A stretch of 64,000 bases of DNA, taken from Anaerolineae bacterium. Lineage in GTDB: Bacteria > Chloroflexota > Anaerolineae > Aggregatilineales > Aggregatilineaceae. Position 1 is the first letter of the stretch; each line of letters begins with the position of its first letter. Position numbers and translations under genes: made by a program. The DNA lies in contig JAFGHR010000025.1 in assembly GCA_016930015.1 (NCBI GenBank), positions 1-64,000 of the forward strand, written 5' to 3'. This document shows positions 1-9,321 of this stretch, in pieces. The notes under the pieces were generated by a model, which worked only from the letters and a program-made list of their open reading frames with translations, had not been told where the DNA came from and searched no databases.

Positions 1-1261
1 GGATTTCGTTCCAGACTAACGCCTGCTCACCGGTCAGCGGCGGCGGCAGTGTCGGAACAAAATCACGCTCCGCCAGTGGATCACGCCAGGTTTCCGCTTC
101 ACCCAGCACCACCAGCCCATCTTCGGCCAACTGGCGCAGTTTTGCCAGGTCCGCGCCAGTTTGGGCGCATACCGTCTTCACATCCTGTGCATCATCATTG
201 GCCGCGAGAAAACGCAGCACATCCAACTGGGGCTGCCCGCCGCGCAGGTCGATGATACGCTGCCGCGTGTCGGCTTCAGATCGGTAAAGTTCGACGGTCG
301 CGGGTTCAGTCCAGCGGCGAACTGTACCGGCAGTCTCAAGCGTACGCAGCGCCGACGCGTTAAGCTGGTCACTCGCAACCGGGCCGTCCGCATTCAACAG
401 GGCCTCAAGCACACCGCGCTGGGCAGGCGCACGCTCGTACTGTCCACCGGCCAAACGAGCCGCCACATGCTGTGACGGCAGCGCCAGTTCGACCCAGGTT
501 TGGCGGGTTTCGATGCGCACATCACCGGATTCGGCAAGTACCTTAACCGGCGCATCGGTACAGCCCACCGCCATCAGAATAGCGCTCAAACTCAACCGCC
601 GCCGGGGATAAGCCAACAACACTTCCAACACGTTCGCCCGGCGTGACTCACGTCCGAGCCGCAGCGCCACATCGTCTACCCGTTCCGGGGGAATAACAAG
701 CCGGACGGTTCGGACGACCTTCGGTTTGACGTCCGGACGGTCGAGCACGGCTTCTCTGTGTACAAGACCACGCTTGATCAGGGCGTTCATCGAACCACGC
801 CAGCGTGTGCGGGGCAGGGCGTGATCAAGCTGTTTGCCGCGCAGCGGTCCGCGCCGCTGGAGCAGGCTCAGCAGCCGTTTCTGTGTGGGCGACAGCTGCG
901 CAGTGTCGTCTATTTCGGATTCCACCAGCGAATAACGTTGACCGCCTGGTTTGGCCAGCCCCGGCGGAAGCATCAGCCACAAACACGGGCCGAGCGGGGC
1001 CAGGGTTTCTGCTGATATCCAGCGTGCCAGGGCTATCTGGGTCGGCGTTACAACCGGCAGCGGGTCCAGGCGCTCACGAATGGGTTTGGTTTTAGGCACA
1101 GGGGAGGCAGCGTGCAGCGCGATCACAATGCCAGTGGTGTAAGCCGTGCCAAACGCTATCTCAACCAGATGGCCTGGGGCAATCTGATCGATCAGTTCGG
1201 CGGGAATGTGGTAATGAAACGTGCCACGCACACGCCGGTTAACGGCGACTTCAGCAAACAT
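1..1261 (-). CDS. priA: Primosomal protein N' (PriA), N-terminal part; 3' end beyond window
   Basis: Open minus-strand frame running off the window edge. Translation begins MFAEVAVNRRVRGTFHYHIPAELIDQIAPGHLVEIAFGTAYTTGIVI, typical of the PriA N-terminal DNA-binding domain. Confidence 0.8.
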   Translation of the reverse strand, partial: MFAEVAVNRRVRGTFHYHIPAELIDQIAPGHLVEIAFGTAYTTGIVIALHAASPVPKTKPIRERLDPLPVVTPTQIALARWISAETLAPLGPCLWLMLPPGLAKPGGQRYSLVESEIDDTAQLSPTQKRLLSLLQRRGPLRGKQLDHALPRTRWRGSMNALIKRGLVHREAVLDRPDVKPKVVRTVRLVIPPERVDDVALRLGRESRRANVLEVLLAYPRRRLSLSAILMAVGCTDAPVKVLAESGDVRIETRQTWVELALPSQHVAARLAGGQYERAPAQRGVLEALLNADGPVASDQLNASALRTLETAGTVRRWTEPATVELYRSEADTRQRIIDLRGGQPQLDVLRFLAANDDAQDVKTVCAQTGADLAKLRQLAEDGLVVLGEAETWRDPLAERDFVPTLPPPLTGEQALVWNEI

Positions 1262-1273
1262 AGACGCGTTAAA

Positions 1274-2641
1274 TCACTCACTGTCCGCCAAAGTAGACGC
1301 TGCTTTTGCAGACAAAATGGTCAGCCGGTCAATGCGCAAGTGATCCATTTCTTCGACCTGAATTTTCACACCGTCTACCTCCACAACATCACCGGTACGT
1401 GGTATGCGGCCAAGCTGTCCCATCACATACCCGGCAATGGTATCATAGTTTTCGTCGGTGATGGACAGCGCAAAAGCTGTGTTCACTTCACTGATCGGCA
1501 TCAGCCCACTCACCGAACATGAACCATCGGGCAGGCGTTGAATATCGGGGTCTTCATGTTCTTCGAATTGATCTTGCACCTCACCGACCAATTCTTCTAA
1601 GATGTCCTCAAGCGTTACAATCCCGGCTGTACCGCCATATTCATCCAGCACCATCGCCACATGCTGCCGCTGCGCTCGGAACCGGGCTAACAGCACATCG
1701 ATAGGCAGCATCTCCGGTACAAACAACACATCACGCATCAGGTCGCGTAGGGAGGGCGGTTCTTCCTTGCGTACCAGCATCGGGACCAGGTCACGCAGAT
1801 ACACGATACCCACAACATGATCCGGGTCGCCTTCGTAAATGGGGAACTTAGTATACGGGCTGTCTGCCGTCAGTTTGACCAGGTCCGCCACGCTGGCATT
1901 GACGTCAACCATAACGACCTCTGTACGCGGCACCATCACCTGCCGGGTTGCGGTTTCGCGCAGGTCAAAAACGGCACGCAGAATCTCGCTTTCGTTGTTT
2001 TGCAGCACGCCGCTTTCTTCACTTTCACGGACGATCTGCTTCAGTTCTTCCACCGAATACAGCATCGAATGGCCGCCGTCATGTTCAAGACCGAACAAAC
2101 GTAATACACCACCGGCAATAGCATCCAAAACCGAATTGAACGGGCCGGTCACACGGCGGAACCATTCCATCGGCAGGGCCATGCGCATGGCCAGCCCTTC
2201 CGGGTTGCGCAGCGCGGCCACTTTGGGAATCTGCTCGCCAAAAACAACATGCAAACCGCTGACGATGATCAATGACAGCAGCACCGGAAGGGCGCGAATG
2301 ACGTTTTCAACAGCCGGTGAGAACCCTTCAAAACTGGCGAAAAGGGTACCCAGCAACGACTGGAAAGCACTTTCGCCAACCATACCCAACGCCAGCGACG
2401 CTACGGTAATACCAAGCTGAGCCGCCGCGATAAGGCGGTCTTTGTGGTGAATATCGTAAACCCAGTTTCGCACCAGCGCCCCAGCCCGACTACCTGCCGG
2501 GGCAAGTTGTTCAATACGCGAACGGCGCGACGCAACAACGGCGAATTCCACTGCCACAAAAAAACCGTTGATGCCGATCAGAATGACCAACAGGGCTAAT
2601 TCGAGAATCAACGTTTCCGTAGAGACGACTTTTGTTTCCAT
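1274..2641 (-). CDS. CNNM/CBS-domain membrane protein (hemolysin C / CorC family)
   Basis: 455 aa: N-terminal TM DUF21-like domain, CBS pair (ATRQVMVPRTEVVMVD...), C-terminal transporter-associated (CorC_HlyC) domain. Confidence 0.88.
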   Translation of the reverse strand: METKVVSTETLILELALLVILIGINGFFVAVEFAVVASRRSRIEQLAPAGSRAGALVRNWVYDIHHKDRLIAAAQLGITVASLALGMVGESAFQSLLGTLFASFEGFSPAVENVIRALPVLLSLIIVSGLHVVFGEQIPKVAALRNPEGLAMRMALPMEWFRRVTGPFNSVLDAIAGGVLRLFGLEHDGGHSMLYSVEELKQIVRESEESGVLQNNESEILRAVFDLRETATRQVMVPRTEVVMVDVNASVADLVKLTADSPYTKFPIYEGDPDHVVGIVYLRDLVPMLVRKEEPPSLRDLMRDVLFVPEMLPIDVLLARFRAQRQHVAMVLDEYGGTAGIVTLEDILEELVGEVQDQFEEHEDPDIQRLPDGSCSVSGLMPISEVNTAFALSITDENYDTIAGYVMGQLGRIPRTGDVVEVDGVKIQVEEMDHLRIDRLTILSAKAASTLADSE

Positions 2642-2680
2642 GTATCTGTTTTTATCTAACTACCGGGTACGTGTGGATAC

Positions 2681-2728
2681 ACTATGTGATTTAACCACTG
2701 TGTGATTCAACTACTATGTGATTCAACA
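2681..2728. repeat. Three tandem imperfect 16-bp repeats
   Basis: actatgtgatttaacc / actgtgtgattcaact / actatgtgattcaaca read directly with exact 16-bp period. Confidence 0.85.
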
Positions 2729-3565
2729 TTGATGAGATTGATAAAACAGGGCCGCGCCATAACCTACCACCTGATCAAAATCACAGGTGACATCGCCAGA
2801 GGTCGCATATGATACCACCTGTGCCACATCCGCGCCGAGCTCTTTGGCGGCCACCATTATCGTAGCGATAGCTCCCCGGCCACAGGCAAAACCGATCCCT
2901 TGCTCCTCGACCTGGATAACACGCGCCGGGTCAAAACTGGCAACAGCATCCAGCACAACTCGATCGAGCTCGTTAGCAATATGCTGGGGGTAGAAGTGAG
3001 ACAAGTCCGAACTGGCTACCAGGAGCGCCCGCTGACCGCGCAGAGCGTCACTGAGCGCATGCCCCAGGCGCTCCGCCGTAGCCAGTGATTGATCGATGAG
3101 CGCCAGCGGCACCAGGCGAAAATCGTCCAGCACGCGCTGTAAAAACGGTAATTCGATCTCCAATGAATGTTCCTGGTCGCGTTTCACCGGCTCAATAGGG
3201 ATCGAACGTCGCAGCTCATCCAGCACATCATGATCAACCGGAACCTGCCCCAGCGGCGTCTGGTAGGCGCTGTGCCCGGTGGTGAGAATATCCGCCGGAT
3301 ACGGATAATGCGACGGCCCCACCAGCGCCACGACATCCACATCCATACCGCGCAGGGCCGCAAAAGCATGACCCGCTACCGGCCCTGAAAACCGGTGGCC
3401 CGCATGCGGCGCCAACACACCAATAAGCCGCCCGTTTACCGGTTCCACTTCGGCGCGAGATAGATAGGTATCCACCGTTTTTGACAGGAGTGAAGCATCG
3501 CCAGGATACCACCGGCCTGCAATAGGCGAAGGTCTTACATCCAACAATGAATCGTTGCTGCTCAT
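2723..3565 (-). CDS. MEMO1 family protein (AmmeMemoRadiSam system protein B-like)
   Basis: SPIAGRWYPGDASLL, GVLAPHAGHRFSGPVAGHAF, LVGPSHY, EHSLEIELPFLQ motifs typical of the MEMO/DUF52 family. Start placed at MSSND; the ORF is open to 3619. Confidence 0.85.
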   Translation of the reverse strand: MSSNDSLLDVRPSPIAGRWYPGDASLLSKTVDTYLSRAEVEPVNGRLIGVLAPHAGHRFSGPVAGHAFAALRGMDVDVVALVGPSHYPYPADILTTGHSAYQTPLGQVPVDHDVLDELRRSIPIEPVKRDQEHSLEIELPFLQRVLDDFRLVPLALIDQSLATAERLGHALSDALRGQRALLVASSDLSHFYPQHIANELDRVVLDAVASFDPARVIQVEEQGIGFACGRGAIATIMVAAKELGADVAQVVSYATSGDVTCDFDQVVGYGAALFYQSHQC

Positions 3566-3654
3566 TGGAATACTACATAATATACCTTGGTTAGCTGTTG
3601 TCATTGTATCACGGCGCACTCAGCGCCGACAACCAACACACACCATACAAACCG

Positions 3655-3679
3655 ACAGCCGGGTACTATGCCCGGCTGT
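3655..3679 (-). terminator. Hairpin downstream of groES
   Basis: Perfect inverted repeat acagccggg/cccggctgt just after the groES stop on the minus strand. Confidence 0.5.
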
Positions 3680-3703
3680 TAGTGATCGCACGTGATGGCT
3701 AAC

Positions 3704-3985
3704 TTACTTGATGCGCGCCAGCACATCATCCTCGTTCATCAACAGGTAAGTATTGCCTTCGTACTTGATCTCGGTGCCCGTGTATTTGGGGAACAACACG
3801 CGGTCGCCAACCTTGAGGTCGGTTTCCATTTCATCGGGATCACCGATAGCTTCGATCGTACCCTGCTGCGGCTTTTCCTTGGCGGTTTCCGGCAGCAGCA
3901 CGCCACCGGGTGACTGAGATTCTCCCTCAATTGGCAGAACCAATACTCGCGCACCCAGTGGTTCAATGTTGATCTTATCGGCCAT
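3704..3985 (-). CDS. groES: Co-chaperonin GroES
   Basis: 93 aa: INIEPLGARVLVLPIEGESQSPGGVLLPETAKEKPQQGTIEAIG...GDRVLFPKYTGTEIKYEGNTYLLMNEDDVLA. Confidence 0.95.
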   Translation of the reverse strand: MADKINIEPLGARVLVLPIEGESQSPGGVLLPETAKEKPQQGTIEAIGDPDEMETDLKVGDRVLFPKYTGTEIKYEGNTYLLMNEDDVLARIK

Positions 3986-4086
3986 TTGCGTATTCTCCTT
4001 AAACGTAGTTGCTGATTATTCCACTCATATGCCGGTCTGGGCGTGACCCGCGTGAGGTCACACCCAACAGCGGCATCGTCATCCAA

Positions 4087-4740
4087 CTATGAAGCCAGTA
4101 CCGCGGCCTTGAGCTTTTCCAACAGCATCGGTTCGGGTACAGCGCCCTCAATATAGGTATCCTCGTTGATCACCGTCCGTGGCACCCCCATCACGTCATA
4201 CTTTTGACCAAGATGCGGGAACTCGGTCACTTCGACCATATCGGCCTGTACCATGTCGGAAGCCATAGCCAGTTTGTGCGCCAGGACTACCGCGCCGGGG
4301 CAGTAGGGGCAAGTCGGTGTGACAAAGACCTGCAAATGCAGCGGCTGCTCCAGGTTTTCGAGAAAGGCCAGGGTCTGATCGTTCAACTCAAATGAACCGG
4401 CGCCCATCGCCAAAATAGCCTCAAGCAGTGAGGTAAACTCATACCCGGATGGAATGCCATAAAAACGCACGCCATAATCCCTGTCATCTTTGCCCAACAC
4501 GGCGATAGCCGGAATTTTGTCCACCGCCAGCGAGTCGGCTAACTCATGGTCTTCGACAAAATCGTGCACGGCCACCGCCACGTTGTCAGACAAGGCCGCT
4601 ACTTCTTCGGCAATCTGACGCGTTTCTTTGCAGTAACCGCACTCGTATTCCTGCGTGAATACATGCAGCGTTACCGGTGAGTTGATCGGTGCCAACAGGT
4701 CACGAACCTGATCTTGAGTGTCTTTGTCCATCAATGCCAT
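4087..4740 (-). CDS. Thioredoxin/glutaredoxin-like protein disulfide oxidoreductase with two Trx folds
   Basis: 217 aa with two motifs, CGYC and CPYC, and the cis-Pro region VMGVPRTVINE. Confidence 0.87.
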   Translation of the reverse strand: MALMDKDTQDQVRDLLAPINSPVTLHVFTQEYECGYCKETRQIAEEVAALSDNVAVAVHDFVEDHELADSLAVDKIPAIAVLGKDDRDYGVRFYGIPSGYEFTSLLEAILAMGAGSFELNDQTLAFLENLEQPLHLQVFVTPTCPYCPGAVVLAHKLAMASDMVQADMVEVTEFPHLGQKYDVMGVPRTVINEDTYIEGAVPEPMLLEKLKAAVLAS

Positions 4741-5010
4741 CGGAGCTTATCCTTATGACTCTTGTCGAAACATTACACCCCATTAGATGCAGTAGTGCCC
4801 GGTTGGTTGCGCTGGGTTTCGAACTGTGCTGCCTGGTCACACACGATGACTCAAAACTACACACTGTCCATGCCCATCATACCCTGAAAAAAGAGGGGGT
4901 TCTAAAAGAAATTCGTTAGAGGTGCCCGGAACAACGGCTTATGGTTATAATTGCGCTTGTAGCTGTCACGTCAACTGACCCACAGGTCACCAGATACACA
5001 AGAGGAAAAA

Positions 5011-5439
5011 ATGGGTATAGCAACAGTAACCTGGGTTCAAAAATTTCAGTTCGTGGGGACCGACTCCACAAAACATTCGGTTGTCGTGTCAACCCCTGAC
5101 GATGAAAACGGCGTGGGTATGAAACCAAGCGAACTGCTGCTGATATCTCTGGCAAGCTGCACAGCTTATGACGTCGTCAACATCTTACAGAAAAAACGTA
5201 AGTTGTTATCATCCGTCCGTGTGGATGTTGAAGGCCAGCAGCAGGAGACAGCCCCCTGGCCGTTTACACACATCCACCTGCACTATGTTGTCGTTGGCAG
5301 CGATATCACGGCCCGCGATGTGGACAAAGCCATTCACCTGTCGCATGAAAAATACTGCTCGGTATCGGCGACACTCCGGGCCAGCGTAGAGATTACACAT
5401 GATTACGACGTGCGCGAAGCGGGTGAACAGACTGGCTGA
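5011..5439 (+). CDS. OsmC family protein
   Basis: GMKPSELLLISLASCTAYDVVNILQKKR ... HLSHEKYCSVSATLR; the two conserved Cys of OsmC are present. Confidence 0.9.
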   Translation: MGIATVTWVQKFQFVGTDSTKHSVVVSTPDDENGVGMKPSELLLISLASCTAYDVVNILQKKRKLLSSVRVDVEGQQQETAPWPFTHIHLHYVVVGSDITARDVDKAIHLSHEKYCSVSATLRASVEITHDYDVREAGEQTG

Positions 5440-5522
5440 TCGTCAGGCAAACAGGGTTAAACCGCCGGACCGGATTGGTATCCGGTTCTTGACCATCTGA
5501 CTACAAAAAAGAGGAAACTTAC

Positions 5523-5762
5523 GTGGAAATTTTGGAAATACTGCTAGGCCGACAAGCCTTATCTAGCCGCGGCATCCTGGGCGGGGCAACACGATGGGTT
5601 GTGGGGTGTGGCTGTTTGATGCTCGTGGTTGCGGTGGCGGGTATCGTGCTGCTCATCGCCGGGATCATCAATTTTGGTGAATCCGCGCTGACAGTGATCA
5701 TGGTGTTTGCCATGATCGTTGTGGCCGTGATCTCAATGATCCGAAGCAGTCTCGGATACTGA
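5523..5762 (+). CDS. Small membrane protein, 79 aa
   Basis: Two hydrophobic stretches; intergenic ORF in the sense orientation. Confidence 0.5.
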   Translation: MEILEILLGRQALSSRGILGGATRWVVGCGCLMLVVAVAGIVLLIAGIINFGESALTVIMVFAMIVVAVISMIRSSLGY

Positions 5763-5805
5763 TGGTTACGCCGGTGCACGGCCAGATACACAACACCTGC
5801 TCATG

Positions 5806-6081
5806 TTATCCGGATTCGGTTTCCTGATCCTGGTCTGGCTGCTCGACTGTGCCGGTGGCCTGTATACCTGACTGCATCTCAGAGCAGTCCAACATGTCCA
5901 GAATCGCCTGCCCCGTGATAAAAACACGACGCAGCCCCACCGGTTGGCTGGCACGCAGTTCGCCCGAAGCCAGCAGCCGCTTGACGGTGCTCAGGCTGAC
6001 ATCGAGAATCTCGGCGGCTTCGGCCCGCGAATAAACGCGCGTGGGCAGGATGGGCGGGCGTTCGGTATGGTGCTTGCTCAT
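5806..6081 (-). CDS. Helix-turn-helix (excisionase/MerR-like) DNA-binding protein
   Basis: VYSRAEAAEILDVSLSTVKRLLASGELRASQPVGLRRVFITGQAILDML is the typical excisionase-family HTH pattern. Confidence 0.8.
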   Translation of the reverse strand: MSKHHTERPPILPTRVYSRAEAAEILDVSLSTVKRLLASGELRASQPVGLRRVFITGQAILDMLDCSEMQSGIQATGTVEQPDQDQETESG

Positions 6082-6099
6082 GGCGCAACACTCCACGGG

Positions 6100-7539
6100 T
6101 TAGGGAAATGACTGGCTCACCCACTGCATCGGGTCAACCTGGACACCGCCCACCCACATTTCCCAGTGCAGGTGCGGCCCGGTGGAGCGCCCGGTAGACC
6201 CCACCATACCAATTACCTGTCCTGGTGACACAACATCCCCCACCGTTACATTGATCTCACTCTGGTGCCAATACCCGGTATACACGCCCCATCCATGATC
6301 GATGATCGTGGCGTTGCCCCGCACCGGCAGACTCTCAGCCAGCACAACGACACCCGCGGCTGGCGCGAGAATCGAAGAACCGGGCGCGCCGCCAAAATCC
6401 ACACCGCTGTGAAACGTATTGAGCACCCCGCCGTTATAGGCTCGCCGGGTGCCAAATTGGGACGTAACCGCGCCCGTTGATGGCAGTCCCATCAGGCCGT
6501 CAAAGTAACGCTGCGATGTAAACCCGCTCATCATGATTGCCACTTTTTGCCATTCGGGTTCGGTGACATCCGTATTCAGCAAATCCTGCTGCTGTGTTTC
6601 GAGTGAAATGTCCTCAGCGCCATAACCACCATCATCAACACGAATACGCAGCCGCAGCGTCGTTTGTGTGCCATCCGGCGCCACCGCCGTCAGCACCATG
6701 GGATAGACTCCGGCAACGGTAAACGTGTGCACGCCGAACAAAAGAACATGCCGGGTAGCGTCTTCGGTCGCGATCTGAAGCGGAAACCCCATAAATGAGC
6801 CGGTTAATGTCGCCGGGCCGGTTGTCGCCAGATGAACGCTAATCGTCTGCCCCTGCACTGCCGGAATCGGCGCGATCGTACACGCGGTGAATGGCAGCGG
6901 CAGGTCAACCAACGCGTCCGCCTCACCCTCACCTGGAATCCACAGCCGCTGGCCCGCAAAGAGCGGCGCGGGCAAAGACAGAGCGTTGTAACGCAGCAAG
7001 TCGTTTAATGGAACGCCATATCGAAGCGCCAACCGGTAGATGTTATCTTCGGCCTCAACAGGGTGTAACCGGGCCGGAGTAGGCAGCACCGTGCCGGACA
7101 CGCCATAACTGAGCACAAGTTCCTGGCCGACATAGAGTTGATCCGGGCTGGTCAGGTAGTTGGATGTCACAACACTGTCGAGGGTGGTGTTGTAAATGCG
7201 CAGAATCTTATGCAGGCTGTCGCCCGGCTTCACGGTGTGATAAACAACAGCCCCCGGCGCGATAGGCTGTGCGCCAGGGATCAACAGGCGCTGCCCAACC
7301 GAAATAACCTGCACGTCGATGATACCGTTGGCGGCGGCAATGGCTTCAACCGTGGTGCCATGTAACATGGCGATCCGGAACAGGGTTTCGCCCTGCTGCA
7401 CCACGTGGATCGTGGTTTCCGCGGGCGGGCTGCTGTTCTCGCCATCTTGAGCCGCCGCCGGGCCACCGAAACCAGCCCCTATCACCAGCGCCACCGCTAA
7501 CACGGCGGCCCCAAACCGATTGAGCCGAAAACGTTTCAC
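6100..7539 (-). CDS. LysM-domain M23 family metallopeptidase
   Basis: LysM-type motifs (QQGETLFRIAMLHGTTVEAIAAAN; VKPGDSLHKILRIYNTT; VEAEDNIYRLALRYGV) plus C-terminal peptidase_M23 region FHSGVDFGGAPGSSILAPAAGVVV...GPHLHWEMWVGG. Confidence 0.9.
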   Translation of the reverse strand: MKRFRLNRFGAAVLAVALVIGAGFGGPAAAQDGENSSPPAETTIHVVQQGETLFRIAMLHGTTVEAIAAANGIIDVQVISVGQRLLIPGAQPIAPGAVVYHTVKPGDSLHKILRIYNTTLDSVVTSNYLTSPDQLYVGQELVLSYGVSGTVLPTPARLHPVEAEDNIYRLALRYGVPLNDLLRYNALSLPAPLFAGQRLWIPGEGEADALVDLPLPFTACTIAPIPAVQGQTISVHLATTGPATLTGSFMGFPLQIATEDATRHVLLFGVHTFTVAGVYPMVLTAVAPDGTQTTLRLRIRVDDGGYGAEDISLETQQQDLLNTDVTEPEWQKVAIMMSGFTSQRYFDGLMGLPSTGAVTSQFGTRRAYNGGVLNTFHSGVDFGGAPGSSILAPAAGVVVLAESLPVRGNATIIDHGWGVYTGYWHQSEINVTVGDVVSPGQVIGMVGSTGRSTGPHLHWEMWVGGVQVDPMQWVSQSFP

Positions 7540-8975
7540 CCGTTGCCACGTCCCCGGATCAAGTCCAGCACGGCTTGCGCTTCATTAAACTTATTGATCG
7601 CATCTTCCGCCAGCGGAATCCCGCTGGCCGCCGTCTGATTGAGTGTCTGCGCTGTACAGGACGGCTCATAAAGCGCCCGTGCTTGATAAGCCAGGTCAAC
7701 GCCTTCATTAAGAAGCTGGTACGCTTGCATCAACTGCGCATCAGCCACGCCTTCGGCCTGAATCGCCGCTAACTGGGCCTGAGTCCACTCGAATGGCGCG
7801 GGCCAATCATTCAGTTGGCACATCAGCGGGTTTGGCTGTTCGCCTTGAAGCGCGCGTTGCCAGTAATCGAGCATACCGGTCTGGAAATTGTTTTTTAGAT
7901 CACCCAGAATGATAAACCGGGCATCCATATCCCCCAGCACCGCGTTGTAGTCCATGTTCGGTGTCGGCAGCGGTTGAGTGGGTTCTGGCGACAGCGTAGG
8001 TTCCGGTTCATCTGTCGCGGTGGGTATGGGCGTTTCAGTCGGCGGCACGTCGGTCGGCACAACATCAATCGGCGCGGCTTCAGTTTCCACTGGCACAGCC
8101 TCGGTTTCCGGCAAGCTGGTGGACGCTGCGCCCGCGTCGTCCGTGCTGGCCGTTGGGCTGTCCTCCGGAGTAGCCGTGTTGGTGGGCGGCAGCGTTGGCG
8201 CTGGCCCAAACGTAGGCGCAGGATTCCGTATTTCTTCTTGCAGCAGCGTATTAACCTCAACAAACTGCCCGTTGATATCGTCCAGGCTATCCAGAATACC
8301 TAGACCGTCTTCGAGAGACGCGATCTTGCTGCTGCAAATACGCTCCCAGGCAGCCTGGGGCTGCTCAAGCTGGAATAACGCCAGGTTCAACCTGTTGCCG
8401 ATGATCGCCAATTGACGGAATGTGTCCCGGTCTATGCCCGACAAAACAAGCGGCTGGGGTTTATTGTAGGTCACGTCACACACCACCTGTGACGTGCTGT
8501 TGTGGTGTTCAACTTCGGCCCGCAAGTTTGTCAGATCGCCTTGCGCCTGTGATAACCGCTCTTGAATCTGATCGATCAACACCTGCCAATCAGAAGGACT
8601 GGTAGCCTCGGTAGCGACTGCGCCCTGGTCTCCGTCGCCATCATCCTCTGATCCGCCGAACGCAGCAACGGCAAGATTCAGCAACAGGGATACGCCAAAC
8701 ACGACCGCCAACCCGATCATAATCCGCCGCAATGTGTCCGGGCTCACCGGCAAATTTCTGCTGGTCTGGCCAAGCTGCATGGCTTTAAAAGTCGCCAGCG
8801 CATCATGCGCAACCTGACGCACATGCTCATCTTCCTCTTGAAGATACAGGTTGCGCAGAAACGGCAGCGCTTCGGGATTACCCGCTGCCGCCAGGCGCCG
8901 GCAGGCTTTGCGGCGCACCTTGGGATCGGGGTCCTGTAATTGCTCAACTAGAGCTTGCCATCTCGGTTTAGCCAT
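7536..8975 (-). CDS. HEAT-repeat domain membrane protein with T/P-rich stalk
   Basis: N-terminal HEAT-like repeats (DPDPKVRRKACRRLAAAGNPEALPFLRNLY), TM segment, long S/T/P-rich linker. Overlaps the downstream gene by 4 nt. Confidence 0.75.
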   Translation of the reverse strand: MAKPRWQALVEQLQDPDPKVRRKACRRLAAAGNPEALPFLRNLYLQEEDEHVRQVAHDALATFKAMQLGQTSRNLPVSPDTLRRIMIGLAVVFGVSLLLNLAVAAFGGSEDDGDGDQGAVATEATSPSDWQVLIDQIQERLSQAQGDLTNLRAEVEHHNSTSQVVCDVTYNKPQPLVLSGIDRDTFRQLAIIGNRLNLALFQLEQPQAAWERICSSKIASLEDGLGILDSLDDINGQFVEVNTLLQEEIRNPAPTFGPAPTLPPTNTATPEDSPTASTDDAGAASTSLPETEAVPVETEAAPIDVVPTDVPPTETPIPTATDEPEPTLSPEPTQPLPTPNMDYNAVLGDMDARFIILGDLKNNFQTGMLDYWQRALQGEQPNPLMCQLNDWPAPFEWTQAQLAAIQAEGVADAQLMQAYQLLNEGVDLAYQARALYEPSCTAQTLNQTAASGIPLAEDAINKFNEAQAVLDLIRGRGNG

Positions 8976-9135
8976 ATACTGGTGTCCTTATCACCCCACC
9001 CAAAACCTCTTTCCTATAATACGTTAAGTCTGGGAGCGGCGAAAGCTTTTTTACACTTTTCACAAATAACAAACTGACTCTAGGTCTGCGGAGACAAAAA
9101 ACGCCACGCAGACCTATGGAAAAGGGGATCAGCAG

Positions 9136-9255
9136 ATGAAAAAACGGGGTCGATACAGCAACGAGTTCAAAGAAGCAGCGCTGTGGATGGCCAAAACAAG
9201 CGACAAATCGCTGTCGGTGCTGCCGCCACTCCTCGCCGGGTTATCTCGGCCCTGA
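9136..9255 (+). pseudogene. Remnant of IS3-type transposase OrfA
   Basis: MKKRGRYSNEFKEAALWMAKTSDKSLSVLPPLLAGLSRP*: the start resembles IS3-family OrfA HTH proteins (KKRRRFSxEFKxEAVxLAxxSxKS), then the frame breaks. Confidence 0.5.
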
Positions 9256-9321
9256 TGCGTTTGAGCAGCAGAACGGGTGTGACAAAATCAGTGCTCACTA
9301 CGCTGGGGCCAGTTCAGCCAA

